Assembly: GCA_963575745.1 (NCBI GenBank)
Contig: CAUYUJ010008558.1
Coordinates: 138,501-202,500 of the forward strand
Source of the DNA: Prorocentrum cordatum
Lineage: Eukaryota > Sar > Dinophyceae > Prorocentrales > Prorocentraceae
Direction of reading: 5' to 3'
DNA length: 64,000 nt
A program made the position numbers and the translations under genes. The notes under the pieces were generated by a model that saw only the letters and a list, made by a program, of their open reading frames with translations, ran no database searches and had not been told where the DNA came from. This document shows positions 54,365 through 63,456 of this stretch, piece by piece. How positions within the stretch are numbered: position 1 is the stretch's first letter; each line of letters begins with the position of its first letter.

Positions 54365-55804
54365 ATGGTTCTGTCCCCAGCGATGTCGGAAGCTGACGCT
54401 CCTGCGGACTCCCCTGGAGGCCCAAGCCCGTGGTGGGCTCTCGCCTGGGCCGCCACGACGGTGCTGCTTGTCGTCCTGGGCTCGAGCGCGGCGCTGAGGG
54501 CGGACACTGGCAGGGCGGCGGTCCACAGGCTGGCGATCACGCTGGTCATCGCGATCGCAGGCTCGGGCGCTACCCTTTGGCGCGCCGGGCTGTGGAGCTG
54601 GTGCTGCCACAGGCGCGACGCCGCGGAGGAGCTGGAGCAGTTTCGCGCCCAGCTGGCCGCCCTGCAGCTAAGCAAGTTGGAGACGTCAGGAGGATCCCCT
54701 GTTGCCCCCGCCGCGGAGGAGCCCGAGGCCGCGGGCCCCGCCCCCCCTGGCTTGGGGTTGCCGCCGCTGCTTCCCTTCGCCGTGGGACCCGCGCCAGGAG
54801 GCGGAGCCGCGCCATGGGCGTTTGCCCCCGCCCCCAGGCCTGCGGACGGCGGCCTCGCGGCCTTCCACGCTTTCGGAGAGGGAGGCGGGCTGCCGGGGCC
54901 GATCTCGGCCAGCCAAAACGGCGCCCCGGGGGGCGGCGTGGCCGCGGCCCCACCCTCGCCTGGCGCTCCGCCCGCGGCGGCCAAGCCGCCCGCGGGCGCC
55001 GCGGAGGCAGGTGTGGCTGCGCCGTCCACCGCCAGCGTGTGTGCCGCCGCTGTTAGGGCCGAGCTCGAGGGCTTCGCGGCCAGCAGCAGCAGCGACACGT
55101 GGTGGGGCGCCAAGTTCTGGCAGCGCGCTCATCAGCGAGATGTGGCGGGGCTGCTGGACCCGGGCGCGAAGGCGGCGCTGGTAGCGCGGGGCTTCGCGGG
55201 GGAGCGCTCAGCGGGCGCTCCGGACGTGGAGAGCGTCAAGGCGGTGCTGCGCGGCTTCGAGAACGCCTCCAGCCAGTTCACGGGGGGCTTCGTGGGCGGA
55301 GGTTTGGCGGCATCGGCATCCGTCGAGGGCTGGGCTCACAGCTTGCCGCCCGACTTCAGACGAGCGGGCGGAGAGATCTACAGGAACATCCGCGCGTCGG
55401 GCTCCACGTCGGTGAGGAATTGGCTGACGCAACAGCACGTGGGGTCCAAGCGCGGCGAGGAGTGGCAGTCCCTGTGGGCCACGGCCACAGCGGTCGACTT
55501 CGCGCTGGGCGACTGCTCGGACGACGTGAGCCTCTACGCAAGGCTCAACTCGGACGACCAGGTGGAGATAGCGTTGCGCCACCTCTCGGCCTACGTGTGC
55601 GAGAGCCGCGCGCGGGACAGCGTGGGCGCAGCGCGGCTCCGCGCGGTGGCGGCGCCGGGCTCGGCGGTGGACATAGCGCCCAACTGGCTGATCTCGGAGG
55701 CGACCACGCACTCGAAGACGGAGCACCAGCGCGAGGAGAGGATTGGAGCTGAACTGCGACGCCGCCAGAAACACAAGGGCGACTCGAAGGGCGGCAAGCC
55801 CTAG
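54365..55804 (+). CDS. Gag-like ORF1 of the retroelement
   Basis: 479 codons from ATG 54365 to TAG 55802-55804. A GTG at 54266 extends the frame, but it lies inside A1. Residues ~23-44 (WWALAWAATTVLLVVLGSSA) and ~56-80 (LAITLVIAIAGSGATLWRAG) look like membrane helices. A short helix DAAEELEQFRAQLAALQLSK follows, then ~130 residues of Ala/Gly/Pro linker. The C-terminal ~210 residues are conserved-looking: WWGAKFWQRAHQRDVAGLLD, NWLTQQHVGSKRGEEWQSLW, DDQVEIALRHLSAYVCESRA, and a basic end (RRRQKHKGDSKGGKP). Position 5' of the RT-like segment, and a helical domain with basic tail, fit a capsid/nucleic-acid-binding role. Two N-terminal membrane helices are unusual for gag. This is the only long undamaged ORF in the element. 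Confidence 0.7.
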   Translation: MVLSPAMSEADAPADSPGGPSPWWALAWAATTVLLVVLGSSAALRADTGRAAVHRLAITLVIAIAGSGATLWRAGLWSWCCHRRDAAEELEQFRAQLAALQLSKLETSGGSPVAPAAEEPEAAGPAPPGLGLPPLLPFAVGPAPGGGAAPWAFAPAPRPADGGLAAFHAFGEGGGLPGPISASQNGAPGGGVAAAPPSPGAPPAAAKPPAGAAEAGVAAPSTASVCAAAVRAELEGFAASSSSDTWWGAKFWQRAHQRDVAGLLDPGAKAALVARGFAGERSAGAPDVESVKAVLRGFENASSQFTGGFVGGGLAASASVEGWAHSLPPDFRRAGGEIYRNIRASGSTSVRNWLTQQHVGSKRGEEWQSLWATATAVDFALGDCSDDVSLYARLNSDDQVEIALRHLSAYVCESRARDSVGAARLRAVAAPGSAVDIAPNWLISEATTHSKTEHQREERIGAELRRRQKHKGDSKGGKP

Positions 55805-55935
55805 GGGGGAGCTCCCCCCAAGGGCGGCGGCAGCGGCCGCTGGCGCCAGCCGCTGGAGGAGGTGCCTTGGCAGCCGGGGGCACCTCCGAGGCTGAAACCT
55901 AGACGGCTGCGTGGTGGGCGAGGAGCTGGAGGCGC

Positions 55936-57330
55936 TTGGCAACCCGTTTGAAGGAGGAGGTCAGCAGCGCAGGGAGGAGGCCGACGCCGCGGACGCCCCC
56001 TCCGTCGCGCCCTGCTACGACGAGGAACACTTCCTTCCCAGGCTTGGACGATCTACATCAGCTGCTGCGGGGCCCGCATTCGGCACTCCCTCTGCCGCTC
56101 CCCCCCTGGCCAGCGTCCGGGGCGCGCTCGACCTCAGGGCGCATTCGCCGGAGAGACGCTAGACGTCGAGCCGTGCATCGGGTTGCCAATGAGATCCTGG
56201 ACACGATCAACCGTGTTCACGCTGGAGGCTTACAGCAGCAGGCGGGCCGCGCCGTCGAGAGACGAGATTTACGAGGAACAGGCGGAGCGGCGGGGCAAGC
56301 TCAACTTCGAGCCATCCGACTGGCTCGGGAGTCTGCCGGCGCTCGCCGGCCAGGAATGGGGGCAGGCGCGCGCGCGATCAGCGAGCTGCTCGAGCTCAGC
56401 GAGGTCACCTGCGCGAGGGCGACCAAGCGGCAGGTCCACGCGTCCTTCGTCGCGGACCGCATCGATGAGGTGACCGCGCTGCGGACCGTGGAGATGCTGG
56501 ACGCGCTGCCGGAGGTGGAGGCCCTCTTCTACGCTGAGGAGAGCAACGCGGTGGACTGGGGCGGCAAGAGCGAGCAGCTGCTGAGGGAGCTCGAGGAGCA
56601 CTGCTGCTTCCTGGGCGGCTCGCAGGAGGAGTGGGCCAAGTACCTTTGCCGCCCCGACCTCCCTCCGCGGCCATGGACCTACATGCGCCAGGCCGACATC
56701 AAGGCCATCAATGGCGTGAGCGCGGCCCCCAAGAAAGATCCCGAGAATCTCCGCAAGCTGATCATGGCAGTGCCCGCGAACTACGTTTGGTGCGACGTTC
56801 GAGCTCGCGAGGACCATCGTCTTGGAGGCGGGGGCGCGTTAGCTCAGCTTCGAGCACTCGATGGTGATCTTCACGTTGCCAGATGTTACGAGTCGAATGC
56901 CCTCTCGTCGGTGGTGACCCCGGCGCGGCGGTGGCCGTGGATGGCCACGCCTGCCCTGCCTGCGGCTATGGCGCGGAGCCAGTTACCACCGGAGCTGCAG
57001 CACCTCCCGGACTACGAGATGGTGTTCCCGTGCTACCAGAGGCTGCCGATGGGGAGCTCGCATTCGGTCCACATCCTGATGGCGATCAACGCGCAGGGCA
57101 TGGGCGAGGCCCTGAACATCAGCAGGAAGCTGACTGAGGACGCGCTGCAGCAGGTCATGAGCACCTGCGAAGTGAATGAGGAGGCTGAGATCCACGACCA
57201 GGAATGGGTCGACCTTCAGCGCAATCGACGGAGCGCGGACCGACTCGAGTCGGGCCTCAGCGTCGAGGAGTTCTGTGAGAAGGTGCGGTACTTCAAGAGG
57301 TCCCCCCAGCGTGCGATGGTAGTCATGCAT
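55936..57330 (+). pseudogene. Reverse-transcriptase-like segment of the element, frame-broken
   Basis: Reading starts in frame 2 (DEIYEEQAERRGKLNFEPSD, 56240-56330) and moves to frame 1 (VTCARATKRQVHASFVADRI, YMRQADIKAINGVSAAPKKD, NLRKLIMAVPANYVW). Frame 1 continues with DGDLHVARCYESNALSSVVT, which I read as the palm A-motif region, and PCYQRLPMGSSHSVHILMAI, the counterpart of the LPFGL/GxxxxP B-motif of other RTs. I cannot find a YxDD or other C-motif, so the palm is incomplete or too divergent. Assignment rests on resemblance to dinoflagellate element proteins and on position between gag-like and recombinase ORFs. Codons 57180-57330 link to the methyltransferase-like part without a break. 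Confidence 0.5.
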
Positions 57331-58020
57331 GTCCTTGCAGGAGGGCGCCGCCAGGGCGACGTGCAGCACCACACCGAGACCTTCTGCGCGCAGCACGGAA
57401 TGCCGCTCTTCTTCTTCGGGGTTCACCTGGCCTTCGACGCGCGCTGGGACTTCGCGGACCCGCACACCGTCGCGGCGCTCCTCGAGCTGGCCACCGCTGG
57501 GCTGGCTGCTGGACGTGGTGCTGGGCGGCCCGCCCTGCGCCACCTGGAGCCGCCTGCGGCATCGGCCAGGCGGCCCGCCGCCGCTGCGGCGACGCGATCA
57601 CCTGCTGGGGCTGCCGTCGCTGAGGACTTTCGAAAGGACTCGAGTCCTGGAGGCCAACGCTCTACTTTTCAACTTCCTAGGCTTGTGCGAGGCTGTGCTG
57701 TCTCAGGGAGGGGCTTCTTTGTTAGAGCACCCTGCGGACCCTGGCGAGTTCCCTTTTCCTTCGGTCTTTGTCCTCGAATGGGGTGAAGGGTTTAGCGTCT
57801 CGAGCTCAGTGTGAAGTAGTAACTCTTGACCAGTGCATGTATGGAGGGGTGGCCCAAAACCTGCAGGTCTCCTCTCCAACCCCCTTGGGCTATCTGAGGG
57901 CTTACTTCGCTGTGATGGGGTCCATACTCACGATAACGTGCGAGGTAAGAATGCCCTCGGAGTTTTCGCTTCCCGTCGTCTTCAAAGTTATCCTTCAGGT
58001 CTCTGTCGGTTCTTTGGATG
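57310..58020 (+). pseudogene. C5-cytosine methyltransferase-like domain, frame-broken
   Basis: Frame 1 gives MVVMHVLAGGRRQGDVQHH, resembling the SAM-binding motif I (FxGxG), and FGVHLAFDARWDFADPHTVA. Near 57500 the frame shifts and gives LLDVVLGGPPCATWSRLRH, with GGPPC at 57524-57538. D-x3-GGPPC-x3-S is motif IV of C5 methyltransferases, with the catalytic Cys intact. Then AVLSQGGASLLEHPADPG, where the EHP may replace the motif VI Glu. Two further shifts lead to VTLDQCMYGGVAQ and LLRCDGVHTHDNVRGKNALG, SRRLQSYPSGLCRFF. Retrotransposon-borne C5 methyltransferases are known from dinoflagellates. Target specificity cannot be read, and this copy cannot be translated in one piece. Confidence 0.65.
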
Positions 58021-58240
58021 GTGTATTACTCGAACTTTGGTCAGTATGAGATTGGAGTCGAGAGGCCCGGGGGGCGGGGACGTCCTGCGACAGCATGTCC
58101 TCGCACGAGCCAGTGGAGTCGAGAAGCTGAGGGTCCGCTAGGAGGAAAGTTTGTCCTGCTCAACGAGAAGTACGGCCGGAGCGGCAAGTGCAGCCTGGGA
58201 GAGAGCGGCACCAGGCAGCACATTGGCCGTCACGGCGTAA

Positions 58241-59199
58241 ATGAGGTGGCGTGGGCCCAGGCGCCTGGACCACCACCAAGCGGCGCGGGTGAAGCCGCAT
58301 ACCATCGAGACGTGCAGGCGAGAGGCTTGGGGCTTCACATCCTGGGCGCTCGCCAACCACCTTAACCCAGTCGGCCCTGACGAGTGGGACGACGCGCTGG
58401 TGGAGTACAAGAATGCATGCGAGTCCTTGCTTACGCCGTCTAAGTTTTGCAACCTGCTGGCGGCCGTTGAACTGTTTTTCCCGCGCGTGAAGGGCGAGCT
58501 GAAGTGGGCGCACGCTGTCTTGCGCGGCTGGGAGAGATCGCGAGTCATCAAGCACACTGTCCCGCTTGGCAAGGCGCCTGGAAAGCTACTGAGTATTCAT
58601 TTGGCAGCCGCTGGGCACGTGAGGCTGGGCTTAGGCTTGGTGCTGCAGTGTCATGCGGGACGTAGGCCTTCGGAGATGCTCGGCCTGCGTCCTGAACACG
58701 TATCCTTCCCTCATCATCGGGCGGTCAATGGCAAGTCAGATCCAGTGGTCCTGGCCTTGGGAGTACGTTTCGGTGCGAAAGCGCAGCGGCCCCAGGTGAC
58801 CGTGCTCCCCGGGCGTCACTCAGACATTCTGAAGCCCTCTGGAGTTGTGTGCAGCAGACCCCACCTGACCAGCTTCTTTTTCCATGCAGTATCTCGCAAT
58901 ATCGGACGCTGCTCATGTCCGCCGAAGCGGCGCTGGGGCTGTCAGTGGGCTGGGGCCCGCACAGCCCTCGCGCTGGCTGGGCTACCGATTCCCGCGCCGA
59001 GGGCGCCCCGTTCGCTGAGATCCGCGAGGGCGGCCGCTGGGTGAGCGACTCCAGTCTCAGGATCTACCTGGACGTGCTGTCGGCTAACGCCGTGCTCACC
59101 GACCTGCTCACCGCGGGCCACGAGAAGCGGCTGCGCTGGGCAGCGGACGGCTGGCGACGGTACGTGCGTCACGAGCTGCTGGGCCACCCCTACTGCTGA
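58241..59199 (+). pseudogene. Tyrosine recombinase of the element, one frameshift
   Basis: Starts at ATG 58241 in frame 2. An N-terminal helical core-binding region (IETCRREAWGFTSWALANHL, LLTPSKFCNLLAAVELFFPR) is followed by GLGLVLQCHAGRRPSEMLGL, holding the first catalytic Arg, and a basic RFGAKAQRPQ where the catalytic Lys is expected. Around 58890 the frame shifts to frame 1 and gives GPHSPRAGWATDSRAEG (HxxR, His codon 58960-58962), GGRWVSDSSLRIYLD with the putative nucleophile Tyr at 59065-59067, and a C-terminal helix, ending at TGA 59197-59199. All landmark residues of the family are present, so only the frameshift prevents an intact enzyme. It would integrate a circular DNA copy by recombination. 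Confidence 0.8.
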
Positions 59200-60370
59200 T
59201 GGCGCCGAGGGTGGGCAGCGCGTTCGTGGGAGGGGTCTACACGCCGCCTGCCGCGCCGCTGAGCCCTGCGCCAGTCTCGGCCCGCAGTTCGAGGACGGCC
59301 TCGCTGCCCCCAAGTCAACTTCCCCCGCGTCGACGCTGCCTGCAGGCCTGGCGCCGCCGCCATCCTGGACGCTGGTGGGCACGCCCTTCGCTACCGTGGC
59401 GGCGCCGCCAGTCGGTAGCGGGCAGGCGCCAGGAACGAGCCCGTTCACGGCGCCCGCGACGCCGATGCCGCCGCCTTCAGCCCCAGGGCCTCCTGGGCCG
59501 CGGCGGCAGCGTGCGTCGCCGGCGTGGAGGCTGCTAGGCAGCCTGGGCCGCGTGGGCCGCGCTTGGTGGCTGTCCCCGGGCGCCGTGCTGCTGCTGGCGC
59601 TGTGGATCAGCCCCCCCAGCTTCTCGCCCACGCTGGCAAAGGGCGTCGGGGCGGTGATCAGCCTGTCCGAGGATCTGGCCGACGCCGGTGGGGTGCTGAC
59701 GCGCGCGGCCTCCAACGTCACGGTGTTGGTGACGGATGTGGCAGTGGCGGTGGGCCGCGGCTCCCTGTCAGCCTTCGAGGAGACGTGGGAGGGCGTCGAC
59801 CTGCTCAATGCCACGGCCAACGCGACAGGAGGGCGCTACATCTTGCTTTTGGGGTGCCACAACACGGATCAGGATTCCGCACTGGCAGATGCGCTGAGGC
59901 AGTTGCGGACTTCGAGAGCCTCCGAGATCCAGAAGGTTCTGGATCAGATCGGCCCAGCACTGCCCTCCATCTCCAAGTCTGAGCAGGAGTTTGTGGCGTT
60001 GAATCGTTTCGAGGTTTTCGAATTTGAGGCGACAGTTCTTTCACAGTGCTATGTAGGGCTTCGATTCATGTGGACGGCTCTTGTGTACACGCCAGTGTGG
60101 GCCAATCCGTTGTGGGAATGGATTGGGTCTGACGTGAGCGCGCAGCTGGAGCGCATCTCGAACAGAGTGAGTTCCTGCACAGAAGCTGCCATCGACGTCG
60201 GCTGGCTGCGCGAGCCCCTTCCACGCCCCCGACGTGCCTGTCGACGTCTTCCCACCCTTCTGGTTTCGCCTGTGGATGCACGTGATGTCCTCAGTAGAGT
60301 TCGCACGCTTGGCTGGCGGGAGCGGGCTGTGATGGTGGCACACATATCCTGGTTGTCTGATTCCCATTGA
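59199..60370 (+). pseudogene. Membrane-protein ORF of the element, one frameshift
   Basis: ATG 59199-59201 shares bases with the recombinase stop (TGATG), the arrangement used for coupled re-initiation. Frame 3 gives MAPRVGSAFVGGVYTPPAAP. About 30 codons on, reading moves to frame 2, which runs unbroken to TGA 60368-60370. A Pro-rich leader is followed by WWLSPGAVLLLALWISPPSF (one strong hydrophobic helix), then a long region with DVAVAVGRGSLSAFEETWEG, ALADALRQLRTSRASEIQKV and SQCYVGLRFMWTALVYTPVW. An envelope-like or membrane-tethered role is possible, but nothing homologous is recognised with confidence. B1 starts 69 bp after its stop. Confidence 0.5.
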
Positions 60371-60438
60371 GTTCAATTCCAGATCGAAGTCAGATCACAA
60401 GTGGGTTTCGGCATTGGGAGTGTCTTCGTTCACCATCA

Positions 60439-60560
60439 CAGCCGTGTGGGGTTCTCTGCAAGCGAGAGCGATCGTGAATTGTTTTCAGAGCTCAGAAGAG
60501 TCTGAGCGTCCCTCACATGCTATGCCGGCCTATTGCTCGCGAGCCCAGCAAAGCCGAAGC
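60439..60560 (+). repeat. B1 split direct repeat
   Basis: 122 bp, from CAGCCGTGTGGGGTTCTCTG to CAAAGCCGAAGC. Five differences from B2. Confidence 0.93.
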
Positions 60561-60740
60561 AAACCTGTTCGATGTGTTGTACATTCATCCTGCTGTAAAC
60601 ACGCTGTGCCACGCCATCGTCCTGTCCATCTGAGTCTGCCTGTTTATCTCTGGGCTACGCCCTATACATGTCCAGAAATGGGTGGGTGGGCGGGCTGTCA
60701 GAACTTACCGGATCAGCTTGGCACGATCGAGACACATTAT

Positions 60741-60808
60741 TGGAGAATGAGGGTAGTGAGTGTCACTTAATGGGAGTGGTTGCGATCTCCCCTCCGCAGT
60801 TTTTTCTG
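60741..60808 (+). repeat. A2 split direct repeat
   Basis: 68 bp, partner of A1. A poly-C run (60809-60822) follows. Confidence 0.93.
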
Positions 60809-60890
60809 CCCCCCCCCCCCCTGTTGCACTGGTGATTTAGCTTTTAGGTTGTGGAGTGTCTGTGCGATTTCCCTCCCTGAGCTTTTGAAG

Positions 60891-61012
60891 CAGCCGTGTG
60901 GGGTTCTCTGCTAGAGAGAGCGATCGTGAATTGTTTTCAGAGCTCAGAAGAGTCTGAGCATCCCTCACATGCTATGCTGGCCTATTGCTCGCGAGTCCAG
61001 CAAAGCCGAAGC
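60891..61012 (+). repeat. B2 split direct repeat, right end of the element
   Basis: 122 bp. The GAT-type microsatellite begins at the next base. Confidence 0.93.
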
Positions 61013-61170
61013 TGGTGGTGGTGATGGCGCTGAGGATGATGCTGATGATGATGATGATGGTGGTGACGATGATGATCCTGATGGTGATGATGACTGTAAT
61101 GATGACGCTGACGATGCTGATGCTTGATAATGATGGTCATGTTGCTGATGCTGATGCTGATGCGTTCTTG
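61013..61170 (+). repeat. Degenerate GAT microsatellite, right flank of the element
   Basis: GGTGGTGATGGCGCTGAGGATG then GAT/GCT triplets. Less pure than the left flank. Confidence 0.9.
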
Positions 61171-61513
61171 CGAACCACCAGCTCGCTGTGGGGGTCGCCA
61201 TCGCGCAGCTGACCGAGTACGTCCGCGAGAGCTTTGCAAGGTGACGGACGTGCTGGTTGTGAGGCGGGCTCTCGCCGCACTTGCTGCTGAGTACGCTTCG
61301 ACGTGCACCGCCATGTTAGCGATCGCCTGCACTGCATCTCTCACCGCGGCTTTACGCCACCTCGGGGATTGGATTTTCTTTTGTGTTACACGCCTCACGC
61401 ATTCTCAGCGCAATCACTTCATTCATGCATTGATGGGGAATGGCATTGTGCTGGATGCAGTTTGTCGGTTTTTCTCGCATTTTGTCGGCGACGACGGCCT
61501 GATCGGTGGTGAT

Positions 61514-62255
61514 ATGAACGGGAGGGCTCGCCTAGCATGCGGAGGGTTGATTGGCGAGTTCGTGGAAATAGTCGGGCTCACGAGCCAGAGAGGCCGGACC
61601 CTCAATGGGCGGCTTGGGTGGGTCGCCGGCCACGCGCCTAACGGCGGGGTCGCGGTCGAGGTCCGTCGCGATGATTCACGTACCCACCCCGATGCCGATG
61701 ACTACGAGCCCGAGGCCATCGCCTTGGATCCCGTCAACGTCGTCTGGTTCGACTTTGGCCCCACGCCCGAGACTTTTGCTGCTTTCGACATGGGTGAGCT
61801 CCTACGTGCACAGGCCGGAGCACTGGACACATCTCCAGCCGTGGCCCCAGGTGGATTTGGCCGCGGAGCGCGAGCGCGCCATCCTCGAGGCGGAATCGGT
61901 CATGGCCGATATTGATCGCTGGTACGGCAGGGCCGAGGAGGAGGAAGAGGAGGAGTCCCTGGACGAGGCAGAGGCCTTGGACTCCCTGGACGCAAGCCCA
62001 ATTGCAGGCGCAGCCGCTTCTAGCTCAGGAGGCCCAACTGCCGGCCCAGCTTCTCAGCCTTCCGCTGCGAAGCCTTCCGAGGCTGGTTCGTCCACCGCCC
62101 TGCCCGACACCGGCATGCCTGCCTGCCCCCGCGACTTGGTCTGCTCCCGCTACTTCTCGAACGGTGGCTGCTAAACAGGCGGGCGCTGCCATAAATGCCA
62201 TGACGAGACCCATCGCGGGATGGCGCAGGCTAAACCCAAACGCCGCCAGAGGTGA
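61514..62255 (+). pseudogene. Gene with GL..LNGR domain and C-terminal CCCH finger
   Basis: Frame 2 from ATG 61514 reads GGLIGEFVEIVGLTSQRGRT, LNGRLGWVAGHAPNGGVAVE, the GL..LNGR.G pattern of a small beta-rich domain common in dinoflagellate proteins (from memory). It continues with DPVNVVWFDFGPTPETFAAF. Near 61830 the reading moves to frame 3: VDLAAERERAILEAESVMAD, an acidic run, a Ser/Ala/Pro linker and VCSRYFSNGGC, TAA (62172-62174), TGGRCHKCHDETHRGMAQAK. Counting the TAA as one residue gives exactly C-x8-C-x5-C-x3-H. A GTGAGT donor follows at 62252. The frame change may be an intron. The TAA looks like a point mutation. RNA binding is the usual role of such fingers. Confidence 0.5.
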
Positions 62256-63456
62256 GTTCGGGCAACCCGACCCGACCAGCATTGTTTTTACTTTGTACTG
62301 ATCTATCTTTTGCTGATCTTCCTTGACTGCATGACAGGAGTCTCACATATTTCAAACAGTCCGCAGCCAATTTCGCGCAGTGTGTGGTCGATTTCAAGCA
62401 GTTTGCGGTCAGTTTCACCTAGTATATGGTCGATTTTACACAGCATGCTGTCAATGTCATGCAGTTTGTGGTCGATTCCGCGCAGCACGTGATCAATTTG
62501 ACGCAGATGGTGGCCGGTTCCATGCAGTTTGCGGTCGATTTCGCATAGTTTGTGGTCGATGTCGCCTCGCTTCTTGCCAATTTCGCGCAGTTTGTGGTTG
62601 ATTTCATGCAGCACGTTGTTTATTTCACGAAGTGTGTGGTCGATTTCAGGCAGTTTCCGGACAATTTCGCGCAGTGTGTAGACGATTTCAAGCAGTTCGC
62701 GGTCAATTTCGCATAGTGTGTGGTCGATTTCACGCAGTTTGCTGTCAATTTCGTGTAGTTTGTTGGCGACGTCACTTAGTTTAGGGTCAACGTCATGAAG
62801 TTTGTGGTCGATTTCACGCAGCTTGATGGCAAGTTCGTGCAGTTTGTTGTCGATCCCAGGCAGATTGCGGTCAACTTCGAGCTGTGCGCGGTCGATTTCA
62901 CGCAGCACATGGTCAATTTCATATAGTGCGTGGTCGATTTCGCGCAGTTTGCTGTCAATCTCACGCAGTTGGTGGTCGAATTCGCGCTCTCCTTCGTCGG
63001 CCTCATTGCGTGCTTCTTTTGGTGCGTGTCCTGCTTCTTCTTTCTCCCCGTATTATTCGGCGCATTTGTTTGTTATTTTTCTTCTTGTTATTTTTCTTCT
63101 TATTATTATTGAGAGTCGTTGTGGTGAACCCGATAGGGCGGATGTCCGTCTTCTATTCCCTTTGGTTGTGGTTTAGTACCAGTTAACCGGGGGCTCGGGC
63201 AACCCGTCCTGAGCAACACTGTTTTTCCCTTGTACTGATTTTCCTTGACACTGCATGACAGGAATCTCACATCTTTCCTGTGACTTGGCTACCCCGCATG
63301 GTGGGATACTCCCCCGTATTGGCGCAACACACCGCCCCTGGGATACCTCTGTGTCGGCGCGGTCGAGGCGTGGGCGAGATGGTGGTTAGTGTCTGTTGGG
63401 GCGATTCCGTTATTCATTATCCCCAATGGTTGTGGTTTAGTACCAGTTAACCGGGG
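62256..63456 (+). mobile_element. Second split-direct-repeat element, apparently non-autonomous
   Basis: A1' 62256-62352 (TTCGGGCAACCCGACC .. CTGCATGACAGGAGTCTCAC) matches A2' 63193-63276 with ~80-85% identity by eye and a 15-bp gap. B1' ends at 63163-63192 (TGGTTGTGGTTTAGTACCAG plus TTAACCGGGG) and matches B2' 63427-63456 exactly over 30 bp. B1' abuts A2' directly. The interior holds only the 21-bp array and its coiled-coil frame. GAT microsatellite follows B2', as for the larger element. The left flank is the CCCH-gene end instead of GAT. Confidence 0.55.
62303..63048 (-). CDS. Leu/Ile heptad-repeat coiled-coil frame over a 21-bp array
   Basis: Open on the minus strand from ~63048 (no ATG; first usable start is a GTG at 62908) to 62303. 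After a short charged leader (EKEEAGHAPKEARNEADEGE) it is a run of about 28 heptads of type LREIDHK, LHEIDSK, LCEIDRE. Leu is at the first position and Ile at the fourth almost throughout, the a/d pattern of a parallel coiled coil. The DNA is a 21-bp tandem repeat (CAGTTTGTGGTCGATTTCACG type) at ~62345-62995. Expression is unproven. The lack of stops over ~245 codons despite sequence drift suggests selection, but repeat homogenisation could also do it. Confidence 0.4.

Noticed and set aside
56830-56905. tRNA-like GCGTTAGCTCAGC..GAGTCGAATGC
   Set aside because: Resembles A and B boxes, but lies inside the element coding frame and does not fold into a cloverleaf by eye.
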